Made by a program: the position numbers and the translations under genes. A model generated the notes under the pieces. The model saw only the letters and a program-made list of their open reading frames with translations, had not been told where the DNA came from and ran no database searches. Below are positions 1-8,729 of a stretch of DNA of 35,111 bases, piece by piece. This DNA is from Chloroflexota bacterium (GTDB lineage Bacteria > Chloroflexota > Anaerolineae > Promineifilales > Promineifilaceae): the NCBI GenBank assembly GCA_012515125.1, contig JAAYYY010000591.1, forward strand, positions 1 to 35,111, given 5' to 3'. The first letter of the stretch is position 1. The number at the start of each line of letters is the position of its first letter.

Positions 1-1
1 C

Positions 2-2035
2 CCGGTGGAGCTAGACCCATTGACCAACCTCGAAGGCGCGCGGCAGCGGCAGTGGCTCGTCCTTAACCTGATGGTTGAGGAGGGCTACATTAGCCAGCAG
101 GAAGCCGAGGCGGCCTATCTGCAGCCACTTACCTTCGCGCCGCAGGAGGTTAGCCTGGAAGCGCCCCATTTCGCCGTCTACGTACGCCAACTCCTGGAGC
201 AGCAGTTCGGCGCAGAGGTCGTCGCCAATGGTGGGCTGCGGGTGACGACAACGCTGGACCTCGACTACCAGCGGCTGGCCGAACGGCTGGCCCGTGAACA
301 CCTCGCGGCGGTCGGCCCGAATCATAACATGAATAATGCCGCTCTCGTCGCCATGAAGCCCGGCACCGGCGAGATTCTGGCGATGCTGGGCAGCGTTGAC
401 TACCGCGACGCGAGCATCGACGGGCAGGTTAACGTCGTCCTTTCGCTGCAGCAGCCGGGCAGCAGCATCAAGCCACTAACCTACGCCGCCGCCCTCTCAC
501 CCGGACCCAATGGTGAAGCGCCGGCCTGGACGGCGGGCGACCTGCTCTGGGACGTGCCGGTACGCTATCCGCAGCTCGACGGCAACGTCTACGCGCCCGT
601 GAACTACACGGGCAATTTCCACGGCCCCATGCGGCTGCGGGAAGCGCTGGCGAGCAGCTATAACGTGCCCGCCGTACTTGTCCTGCAGGACATCGGCGTA
701 GACCGGCTGCTGAGTTTCGCCCAGCAGGTCGGGATCGACAGCCTGGGCGACGACGCCGCTCGTTATGGTTTGTCTCTGACCCTGGGCGGCGGCGAGCTGA
801 CCCCGCTGGAGCTGACCAGCTTCTACGCCACCCTGGCGAACCAGGGCAGGCGCGTGGCCCCGGCGGCCATCCTGAGCGTTACCCGGACCGATGGCGAGCT
901 GCTTTACGAATACCAGCCGCCGGCACCAGAGCCGGTAGTAGACCCGCGCGTCGCATTCCTGCTGAGCGACATTCTGGACGACGACGAGGCCCGCATGCCG
1001 GCGATGGGGCGCGAAAATCCACTCGCGCTGCCTTTCCCGGCAGCGGCGAAGACGGGGACGACTAACGACTTCCGCGATAACTGGACGCTGGGTTATACGC
1101 CCGGCCTCGCGGTCGGCGTCTGGACGGGCAACACAGACAACAGCGAGATGGTCGACGTGACCGGCCTCAGCGGCGCGGCTCCTCTCTGGTCGGCCTACAT
1201 GCAGGCCGTCTACGCGGACGAAGGGCTGCGCAGCGTGCTGGCGGTGGATGGCAGCCAGCCCCCGGACTGGTACACGCCGCCGCCCGGGTTGGAGCAGCGC
1301 ACCCTCTGTGTTATCGAATCCGTCGTGCCGGGGGCCGAGCAGTGCCAGCCGGGCCCGCAGGAATGGTTCCTGCAGGTTGAAGCGAGCCAGCCGCCCACCC
1401 CACCACCCGCCGACCCGGTCGTGGTCTGGAACGAGATAGACCCCGCCGTCTGGCAGCTTGTAGCGGCGCCACTGCCGGCCGAGCTGCCGGAGGAGCTGCT
1501 GGCGGCGCTGGAAATGGACGACGATCTGCCTCCGCCCGAGGCCTGCTATTTCCCCGAGGGGACCCCGCTGGACGCGCTGCCGGCCGATGCGCTGCCCGGC
1601 GTCTATCTGGAAGCGCCCCGCAACGAGGAAAGCCTGAAAGGAGCGTACGAATGGGCGCGGTCGGCCGGGCTGGCCATCGTGCCCCGGCTGGCCTGCAGTG
1701 AAGAGCTGCTGGACAGCGGGCGCGGCTCAGAGCTGGCGATCTGGCGTATCCGCAGCCCGCGGGATGGCGATACCGTCTCTGGCGTGGTGCCCATTGTCGG
1801 AACGGCCGACTTTGATCCTGAAAACGTGCTCTTCTACAAGCTCGAAATCGGCACACCAGACGGGCAATGGCTGACGCTGGGCGAAACTCACGCGACGCCT
1901 GTAGTCAATGGGCAGCTGGAGACGCTGCACGCCGATGCTTTCCCGCCGGGAAGTTACAGCCTGCGCCTCATCGTCGTCGGCCGCGATAGCAACTATGTCG
2001 GCGAGCCGCACGTGGTCACCTTTACGATTGAGTAA
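2..2035 (+). CDS. Bifunctional penicillin-binding protein (class A-like), C-terminal part; 5' end outside window
   Basis: Open reading frame enters from the left edge. Transpeptidase motifs QPGSSIKP (SxxK), SSYN (SxN) and AAKTGTTNDFRDNW (KTG). C-terminal Ig-like domain IRSPRDGDTVSGVVPIVGTA. Paralogous to the CDS at 8730. Confidence 0.93.
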   Translation, partial: PVELDPLTNLEGARQRQWLVLNLMVEEGYISQQEAEAAYLQPLTFAPQEVSLEAPHFAVYVRQLLEQQFGAEVVANGGLRVTTTLDLDYQRLAERLAREHLAAVGPNHNMNNAALVAMKPGTGEILAMLGSVDYRDASIDGQVNVVLSLQQPGSSIKPLTYAAALSPGPNGEAPAWTAGDLLWDVPVRYPQLDGNVYAPVNYTGNFHGPMRLREALASSYNVPAVLVLQDIGVDRLLSFAQQVGIDSLGDDAARYGLSLTLGGGELTPLELTSFYATLANQGRRVAPAAILSVTRTDGELLYEYQPPAPEPVVDPRVAFLLSDILDDDEARMPAMGRENPLALPFPAAAKTGTTNDFRDNWTLGYTPGLAVGVWTGNTDNSEMVDVTGLSGAAPLWSAYMQAVYADEGLRSVLAVDGSQPPDWYTPPPGLEQRTLCVIESVVPGAEQCQPGPQEWFLQVEASQPPTPPPADPVVVWNEIDPAVWQLVAAPLPAELPEELLAALEMDDDLPPPEACYFPEGTPLDALPADALPGVYLEAPRNEESLKGAYEWARSAGLAIVPRLACSEELLDSGRGSELAIWRIRSPRDGDTVSGVVPIVGTADFDPENVLFYKLEIGTPDGQWLTLGETHATPVVNGQLETLHADAFPPGSYSLRLIVVGRDSNYVGEPHVVTFTIE

Positions 2036-2042
2036 GCGGGCC

Positions 2043-2825
2043 TCAGTCCAGAAGCGTGATATTGGCCTCGGCCAGACATTCGCGCACGAAGGCCAGCAGC
2101 CGCGGGCGCATCGCCGCTCCCTGCCCAAATTTCGCCTTGGTCAGGAGCGTCAGCTCGGCGCTCTCCCCGATGGTGCCGGTCTCGCTGATAATCTGCCACG
2201 GCTCCAGCATGTTGGGCAGCGAGAGCATGGCCTCTTTCGCCAGAGCCGGCAACAGCTCCAGCGCACGGGCCAGCTCGCCGGCCGGGATCTTCAGACGGAC
2301 CGATACCGGTGAGAAGCGGCCGCGGCTGAAGTTGCGTACAACGCGAATATCGCCGTTGGGCACGACGTATAGCTCGCCGCTGGGCGCGCGCAGGAGCGTG
2401 ATGCGCAGAGTGACTCGTTCGATAACCCCTTCGACGCCCAGTATCTCGACCTTCTCCCCCACGTCAAACGTATCCTCAAAGATGAAGCTGAGGCCGGCGA
2501 GAAAATCGTTGACCAGGGGGCGGGCGCCCAGGCCAAAAGCGGCGCTGAAGAGCCCGACGACCCAGACCAGCGTCTGGGCACTGACGTAACGGCTGAGGGC
2601 AAAGAGGATAGCCAGCGCGAAGGCAAAGAGGCTGAGGGCATTGGCCAGCAGGCCACGCAGTGTGCGGCGTCGCTCGGGCCGCATCCGATCCTCCAGCCCG
2701 GCAAAACGGTCTACGTTCACCAGGCGCCCCGCAATACGCCCGGAAAGGCGATGGACAACCCAGGCGAGGAAAAAGGCCAGGGCGATGATGACGAAGTTGT
2801 TTAGCTGGCTGGACATATCAGGCAT
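2043..2825 (-). CDS. MscS-family mechanosensitive channel
   Basis: TM helices followed by an MscS core: AAFGLGARPLVNDFLAGLSFIFEDTFDVGEKVEILGVEGVIERVTLRITLLRAPSGELYVVPNGDI. Confidence 0.9.
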   Translation of the reverse strand: MPDMSSQLNNFVIIALAFFLAWVVHRLSGRIAGRLVNVDRFAGLEDRMRPERRRTLRGLLANALSLFAFALAILFALSRYVSAQTLVWVVGLFSAAFGLGARPLVNDFLAGLSFIFEDTFDVGEKVEILGVEGVIERVTLRITLLRAPSGELYVVPNGDIRVVRNFSRGRFSPVSVRLKIPAGELARALELLPALAKEAMLSLPNMLEPWQIISETGTIGESAELTLLTKAKFGQGAAMRPRLLAFVRECLAEANITLLD

Positions 2826-2827
2826 TG

Positions 2828-4933
2828 TTAGCGGGCAAAGATTATCACACTGTCGGGTTGAAGCTGCACGCGTACGCCGTCTGGGTAGATGATCTCCGGC
2901 GTGATTTCCAGCGAATCGCCCGGCTCAAGCTCCTGCAGATCGGCGGCGTCAATGACGACCTGCAGCAGGCGAGGGCTGGCGTCGATGTCGTTTAGCAGCG
3001 GGATTGGACCGTTAAGGAAAACGTCCACGATAGCCGGGTTAATCTCAAAGCCGAGCGTCGCCTCACCCTGGATCTCTACCGGGCGCTGGCGCACGCGATT
3101 GCCCAGGCGTGGCTCGACCTCCACACGCACAACCACGGAGCGTACGCTCTCCCCGGTGCCGTCAACAGCCTCCACGCCGGGCGGCAAATCGAGGGCTGCC
3201 TGAATGCTGAGGTCGTCGATGGCGCTGCTGATGTCCACGGGGAAGGTATTCACTGTGCCGCCAAGCTGCGCCAGTTGCTCCTCGCTTCCCAAAAGCGTCA
3301 ACTCCGATGGGGAGACAATAATCGCGCTGAGCCGGTAATCCGACGGGACTTCTCCTTCCGTCAGCACCTGCACGCCCACGTCGCGCGCGTCGCCTCTCCG
3401 CACGATATTCACACTAACCTGCACTTGCTCCGGCTGCACGGTCAACCCTTCGACCGGGTTATCAAATTCGTCCACCGGAACGACCGGCCTGGCGCGCTGC
3501 AGCGGGCCGTCTGCGTCGGCAACGAGAATGTCGGCCTGCACGTGATCGACGCGCGAGACGTCGGCGTCAGCGCCGGTCACCACGACTTCGGCCGGCTCTA
3601 CCCGTGGAGAACCCCTTATCTCCACCGCCGGAGACATAGTTTCCTCCCCCAGCACGGCGACCTCTACGGGCACGGTATGGCTTACGATCGCAGTCAGCTG
3701 GACGTCGATTGGGCTGGGGCTAATGGAGACTATCTGTACGGGCCGGACCTCAGTCTCCACGTCCACGTCGAGGCGATGGAGGCCGGGTTCCAACCCGCTC
3801 AGGTCTACCGTGGCCCGGAAGCTGCTGGGCGTCAGTGACGGCAGCAGACGGTCACTCGTCTTGGCTACGATGGTAACCGCGCCCGGGAGTTCATTCATCA
3901 GCCGGAGTCCATTGGCGGGCCCTTCTACGACCAGCGGAACGTTGTCAATCCGTTGGTCGGTGATCGGATTCGTCTGCTGGACAACAAACATCCACGTAGC
4001 CAGAGCCATGAGGATCGCCAGGGCCAGCAGAGCCAGGTTCGACATGGCGCTGCCCACAGGAGCTTCGGTGGGCGTGGCCCACCAGGCACGAAAGCGTTCC
4101 CATAGCCGCCTGAGCGAGAGACGATCGAGTCCGTCTTCAGCCGGCGGCGTGTAGAACTGGTGCATCTCATCTCGCAGCGTCGTTCTGTCGAGGTCAGACG
4201 TTAGCTGCCCGTAACGAGCCGTGGAGATCTTGCCCGTCTCTTCACTGACGACGATGACCAGCGCATCGGTCGTTTCGGTTAGCCCGACGGCAGCGCGATG
4301 GCGTGTACCCAGCCGCCGCGCGCCGGCGTAGAGCTGACGATTGCTGACGGGCAGGACGCAGCCCGCGGCGACGATACGGTCACCCCGGATCAAGATGGCG
4401 CCGTCGTGCAGCGGCGTGCCATCGAAGAAAATCGTCTGCAACAGCTCGCTGGTGACGGCGCCGCCCATTAGCACCCCTGTGTCGCGAATGTCCTCCAGAT
4501 CGTCCTGTCCCTCAAGGACAATGAGCGCCCCGATCCGGTTGTCGGACAGGTTCTGGACCGCACGTATAAGCGGCGCCAGCGCCGCCTCTGCCTGGACCCG
4601 CTGGAGGGTGAAGCTGCCTACACTCCGCCCCAGCTCTTCAAGCAGATAGCGAAGCTCTGGCTGGAAGATAATAGGGATGGCGATGAGGATGACGATGAGA
4701 AAGACCTGAACCAGGTAGTCGAAGGTGGGCAGCGGCAGGAGAACGGTGATGACGAAGAACGCCGCGACGACGAAGAGCGTCCCCCGCAATAGAACACGGG
4801 CCCGGCTGCGCCGCAGCAGACTGAGTACGATGTAGTAGACGGTGGTGACCAATATGAGGTCCAGCAGTTGCGCCAGGGTGATGTTCTGGATGCTGAACAG
4901 GAGGTCGGCGACGAGTGAATCGAGGTTAATCAT
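2828..4933 (-). CDS. cdaA: Diadenylate cyclase CdaA fused to C-terminal YbbR (CdaR-like) repeats
   Basis: Three N-terminal TM helices, then a DAC domain with the catalytic motifs LHDGAILIRGDRI (DGA) and LGTRHRAAVG (RHR). A fourth TM (SNLALLALAILMALATWMFVVQQ) is followed by several YbbR-like repeats to the C-terminus. Confidence 0.93.
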   Translation of the reverse strand: MINLDSLVADLLFSIQNITLAQLLDLILVTTVYYIVLSLLRRSRARVLLRGTLFVVAAFFVITVLLPLPTFDYLVQVFLIVILIAIPIIFQPELRYLLEELGRSVGSFTLQRVQAEAALAPLIRAVQNLSDNRIGALIVLEGQDDLEDIRDTGVLMGGAVTSELLQTIFFDGTPLHDGAILIRGDRIVAAGCVLPVSNRQLYAGARRLGTRHRAAVGLTETTDALVIVVSEETGKISTARYGQLTSDLDRTTLRDEMHQFYTPPAEDGLDRLSLRRLWERFRAWWATPTEAPVGSAMSNLALLALAILMALATWMFVVQQTNPITDQRIDNVPLVVEGPANGLRLMNELPGAVTIVAKTSDRLLPSLTPSSFRATVDLSGLEPGLHRLDVDVETEVRPVQIVSISPSPIDVQLTAIVSHTVPVEVAVLGEETMSPAVEIRGSPRVEPAEVVVTGADADVSRVDHVQADILVADADGPLQRARPVVPVDEFDNPVEGLTVQPEQVQVSVNIVRRGDARDVGVQVLTEGEVPSDYRLSAIIVSPSELTLLGSEEQLAQLGGTVNTFPVDISSAIDDLSIQAALDLPPGVEAVDGTGESVRSVVVRVEVEPRLGNRVRQRPVEIQGEATLGFEINPAIVDVFLNGPIPLLNDIDASPRLLQVVIDAADLQELEPGDSLEITPEIIYPDGVRVQLQPDSVIIFAR

Positions 4934-5970
4934 GGAACCAACGGCTCACCCTCCACATCCTCCGGCACCTGCAGGTGCGCAAGCGCTCGCTTCTCCAGGA
5001 GCGCGGCAAGCTCGCCGGGATCGCGACCGTCGAGCGGCACCTGCCCGCCAGCAAGAGTGTTTCGCCCCCCTGCAGAGCCTTCATCGCCAACCATCTTCTT
5101 GGCCAGCTCTTCGGCATCGGCCTCGTCGTTGCGCGCTCGAAGCGAGATATACATCGCCCCGTCGTAAGCGCCCACGCAGATGACCCACTCCACTCCTTCC
5201 AGGCGGAGAAAGAGATCGGCGATTTCGGCCGTCAGATCCGGGTAACCGGCTTTGCCCACGTAGGCGAAAATGATGTCGTCATAGACACGCGCGCCTTTCA
5301 TAGCGATGGAAAGGTTGTGGAAATAGACGGCCGGCACCTGCGCATTCTCGATCTCGACCACGGCATCGACGTCGATGAAGGGCAGGAGATAGAAGTAGGC
5401 GGCAACGTCCGCCGCGCTCGTATCGCGGCTGAGGGCGCGCGTGTCGGTCTTGATACCATAAAAGAGCGCGGTCGCCAGCCGTGTGGGCGGCAGCAGCTCC
5501 GCGGTGCGCAGATACTGGGTCAGGATGGTGGAAGAGGCGCCAATCCAGGGCCGGATGTCCGCGAACGTGACCCTTTCCAGCTCTCGCTCGCCGTGATGGT
5601 CGATGACGATACAGGCCGGATGGTCGGCCGGAATCGGGCTGTTGCCGGTGCCGGGCTGGGTGTCGATCAGCGCTACGGGCCGATCCGTTCTGACGGGATG
5701 GGGAGGGAGATTCTCCATAGGCTCGTCGAGATAATCGACGAGCGCCCTGTTTTCAGCGCGACTCACGACGCCACGGTAGGCAACTTGCCCTTCAATACCC
5801 AGCGTTTCTTGCAGCAGAAAGCGCAGCGCCGCCCCGCTGGCGAGCGCATCCGGATCGGGATCGTCGTGCAGCAAGATCTGGATGCGCTCGGCGCCTGAAA
5901 CCGCTTCCTGTAATTGTTCCCAACGCTTGGGCAAAGCCGTCGTCCTTTCTAATGGTGGCGACGCCGCCAC
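4930..5970 (-). CDS. DHH/DHHA1 phosphoesterase (NrnA/GdpP-like nucleotide phosphodiesterase)
   Basis: Motifs HDDPDPDALASG, VIDHHGE and GSAGGRNTLAGGQV. ATGA overlap with the downstream cdaA start. Start codon uncertain (GTG at 5970 or an internal TTG). Confidence 0.88.
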   Translation of the reverse strand: MAASPPLERTTALPKRWEQLQEAVSGAERIQILLHDDPDPDALASGAALRFLLQETLGIEGQVAYRGVVSRAENRALVDYLDEPMENLPPHPVRTDRPVALIDTQPGTGNSPIPADHPACIVIDHHGERELERVTFADIRPWIGASSTILTQYLRTAELLPPTRLATALFYGIKTDTRALSRDTSAADVAAYFYLLPFIDVDAVVEIENAQVPAVYFHNLSIAMKGARVYDDIIFAYVGKAGYPDLTAEIADLFLRLEGVEWVICVGAYDGAMYISLRARNDEADAEELAKKMVGDEGSAGGRNTLAGGQVPLDGRDPGELAALLEKRALAHLQVPEDVEGEPLVP

Positions 5971-5980
5971 GCTCCTGCTC

Positions 5981-7507
5981 TTACCGTCGAGCCATTGTAC
6001 GGCGGAGGAGGGCCCAGGCCAAAACGAACAGGCTGACGCCGATGAGCAGCAGCGCCCCCAGCAGCTCCGGTCGCGTGAACGTGCCCCGCAGCATCACATC
6101 CTGGAGCATCTGTGTCGCGTATGTTGCCGGCAACATCCAGGAAACAACGTGGACGAAGGGGCGCAGCAGCTCCAGACCGAGGAAGAGACCGCTGAAGAAG
6201 ATACTGGCAAGAAGGACGATCATGGAATACTGCACGGCCTGAGTCGTCGTCTGGGCGATGAGGGAGATGACGAAACCGATACCCAGCGCGGTGAAGATCA
6301 GCGCGGCGACGATCCCGGCGTAGATTCTCCAATCGCCGAGCATGGGGAATTGCAGGCCCAGCATGACCAGAACAGTCAGGACCGCGACAAGCAATGCCGA
6401 AAAGACGAAGTAGCTCAGGTATTTGCCCAGGAGGGCTTCCAGCGGCGAAATAGGCGAGATGCGGAATAGCTCGACAGTGCCGCTGTCACGCTCGCGTACG
6501 ATGGACAGCGCCGCGAAGGTGATCGCCAGATGCTGCACGAGCAGCCCCAGGGCTGAAGGTACGTAGAAATCGGCCAGCTCTGGCTCCGGCTGGGCGATGT
6601 TCTGTAGCTCGCTGCGGAACGGGCTGACGAGGACTCCGGGCGCAATCGAGCGGTAATCGCCGAGCAGCTCCTCGAGGGTGGCAAACTCCTCCTCAATGCG
6701 GCGCGTCCGTTCAATCTCTTCGTCGTAATTCTCCTGCTCCGAATCGATCTCGTTCAGGGCATTGACTTCCTGCTCGATTACGGCCAGCCGTTCGGCCACC
6801 GCAGCCGCGCTCTGGTCGCCGCTGCCATAGTCCTCTTCGACGCCCGCCAGCACGCCTGTACTGGTGCCGAGCGTCACCGCGAGTAGCCCGGCCCCACGGA
6901 GCAGATTGCTGCGATACTGCATTGCCTCTGCAGGGCGGTTCGCCTCCAGCGACTGGCGCATGAGGGACGCCGTATTACGTGAATCGGCGATGATTTGTTG
7001 GGCGTCGGCCGTTTCCTCCTGCCCCACCTGAGCCACGTCCGCGAGAACCCGGCGATTCACTTCGTCGGTGTAGATGCGGGCAAACGCTTCAAGGTAGCTG
7101 ATCTGGTAGGGATCGATTTCGCGGTGGTAAAGCTGGAAGATCGCCTGCTCGCTGTTGCGAATGTTCTGAACCGGGTCCGAAGGCATAGCGACGACGAGAT
7201 CAACTGCGCCACGACGTAGCTCAGCCTGCGCCTCTGGCAGAGAGTCGGAGATGCGGACCACTTCCAGCAAGGGGTTGATACCCTCGGTATATTCATCCAT
7301 CACCTGCCGGACGGGGCTGCCGGGCTCGATGACGAAGATCGCCCGCACCGGCTGTGCCTGGACGTAATAGCCAAGACCAAAGAGCAGCAGGATCAGAAAT
7401 GGACCCAGTATCAGGGTAAGCACAAGCCGTGGCTGGCGCAGAATCTCGACGATCTCCTTGCGCAGGAAGGCCGAAATACGAATGAGGGAGTACCAGAGGC
7501 TACGCAC
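5981..7507 (-). CDS. ABC-2 type transporter permease
   Basis: Hydrophobic N-terminus LRKEIVEILRQPRLVLTLILGPFLILLLFGLG, large extracytoplasmic domain and C-terminal TM bundle. The track ORF starts at 7774, but a GTG at 7507 preceded by AGGAGGAAAG and overlapping the ATPase stop is the likely start. Confidence 0.85.
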   Translation of the reverse strand: MRSLWYSLIRISAFLRKEIVEILRQPRLVLTLILGPFLILLLFGLGYYVQAQPVRAIFVIEPGSPVRQVMDEYTEGINPLLEVVRISDSLPEAQAELRRGAVDLVVAMPSDPVQNIRNSEQAIFQLYHREIDPYQISYLEAFARIYTDEVNRRVLADVAQVGQEETADAQQIIADSRNTASLMRQSLEANRPAEAMQYRSNLLRGAGLLAVTLGTSTGVLAGVEEDYGSGDQSAAAVAERLAVIEQEVNALNEIDSEQENYDEEIERTRRIEEEFATLEELLGDYRSIAPGVLVSPFRSELQNIAQPEPELADFYVPSALGLLVQHLAITFAALSIVRERDSGTVELFRISPISPLEALLGKYLSYFVFSALLVAVLTVLVMLGLQFPMLGDWRIYAGIVAALIFTALGIGFVISLIAQTTTQAVQYSMIVLLASIFFSGLFLGLELLRPFVHVVSWMLPATYATQMLQDVMLRGTFTRPELLGALLLIGVSLFVLAWALLRRTMARR

Positions 7508-8498
7508 TGTTGTTTCTTTCCTCCTGCACCAGCTCGACAAAAACGTCGTCGAAAGGCGGCTGATACTCCTCGACCGAATCGATGTCGAGATCCTGAGAGC
7601 GCGCCCAATCGACCAGCTCCGTAATATCAGTACCGGCCTCCGACACGATAAGCCGCACCCGGGTGTCGGATAGGAGACGCGGGCGGGCTTTGACGAACGG
7701 CAGATCGCGCAGCATGCGCATGTAGCGCAGGCTAAGCGGCTCCTTGGTGACCATGTCCACGATGTCACCTCCATAGGCCCGGTAGCGTAATCCGTCCGGT
7801 GTATCGACCATCAGCAGGCGCCCCTCGGCCAGCACGCCGACGAGGTCACAATAGTTGGCCTCGCCTACGTACTGCGTGGTCACAAACAACGTACGGCCCC
7901 GATCGCGCAGCTCACGAAAGTGGTCCCAGAACTTGCGGCGCAGGACAGGATCGATCCCGGCCGTGGGCTCGTCGAGAAACAGGAGCTGCGGCTCATGCAC
8001 AAGGGTGGCGGCAAGGCTCAGGCGGCGCTGCATACCCCCGCTGACATCGCGCGCCAGTTTGGTCCTGTCTTCGTCCATCTCCACAAAGTCGAGCATTTCA
8101 TGAAGCAGCCTGTTGCGGCGGAGCTGAACGCCGTATAGTGAGGCCACGAAGTTCAGATTCTCCCATACTGTTAGCTCTGGATAGAGGACAAAGAGCTGGG
8201 GCATATAGCCGATTGCGGCCCGGTGGCGTTTGCGAAAATGGGCCGGATCGATACCCATTACCTGAAGCTCGCCGGAGGTCGGCTTGATGGCCCCTGTCAG
8301 CATACGTACAGTCGTCGTCTTGCCGGAGCCGCTTGGGCCGATGAAGCCAAATATCTTGCCCTGTGGCAGGTTCATGGTCACTTCAGATACGGCTACTTCC
8401 TCGCCGAATCGACGCGTCAGATTGCGCGTCCATGCGGCGGCTTCTTCCTGGGGTACTGGCGTTCCCGCGTCCAGCGAAGGAGTGCGGATCTCTTCCAT
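7500..8498 (-). CDS. ABC transporter ATP-binding protein
   Basis: Walker A GPSGSGKTT, signature VSGGMQRR, Walker B LLFLDEPTAGID. ATG at 8498 preceded by AGGAGGAAAAAGGAAACG. Confidence 0.93.
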   Translation of the reverse strand: MEEIRTPSLDAGTPVPQEEAAAWTRNLTRRFGEEVAVSEVTMNLPQGKIFGFIGPSGSGKTTTVRMLTGAIKPTSGELQVMGIDPAHFRKRHRAAIGYMPQLFVLYPELTVWENLNFVASLYGVQLRRNRLLHEMLDFVEMDEDRTKLARDVSGGMQRRLSLAATLVHEPQLLFLDEPTAGIDPVLRRKFWDHFRELRDRGRTLFVTTQYVGEANYCDLVGVLAEGRLLMVDTPDGLRYRAYGGDIVDMVTKEPLSLRYMRMLRDLPFVKARPRLLSDTRVRLIVSEAGTDITELVDWARSQDLDIDSVEEYQPPFDDVFVELVQEERNNSA

Positions 8499-8694
8499 CG
8501 TTTCCTTTTTCCTCCTGAATACGCTCCAGGAGCTTGCTCTAAATTGCGTTTCCAATCCGCTCTCGGCACTGGCTCGCCAGGGGTGCGTGGGAACGCAGCC
8601 TGCGCGCCCGCGCGCGAGCTTTGTAAATCATCCCACAAAGCGGGCCGTCTCTGTATAGGGATTAACCCTACCAAAAGGGGGAATAAAGCCCTAT

Positions 8695-8723
8695 TTGGCT
8701 GCACCCCTCTTCCCATTTACCAT
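8695..8723 (+). promoter_or_regulatory. Putative sigma70-type promoter for the second PBP (TTGGCT-N17-TACCAT)
   Basis: Spacing read directly from sequence. The -10 ends 6 nt before the ATG at 8730, so a leaderless transcript is predicted. Confidence 0.45.
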
Positions 8724-8729
8724 ACGGTT

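Noticed and set aside
4975-5898. 307-aa plus-strand ORF
   Set aside because: Fully antisense to the DHH phosphoesterase; no recognisable family; typical high-GC shadow ORF.
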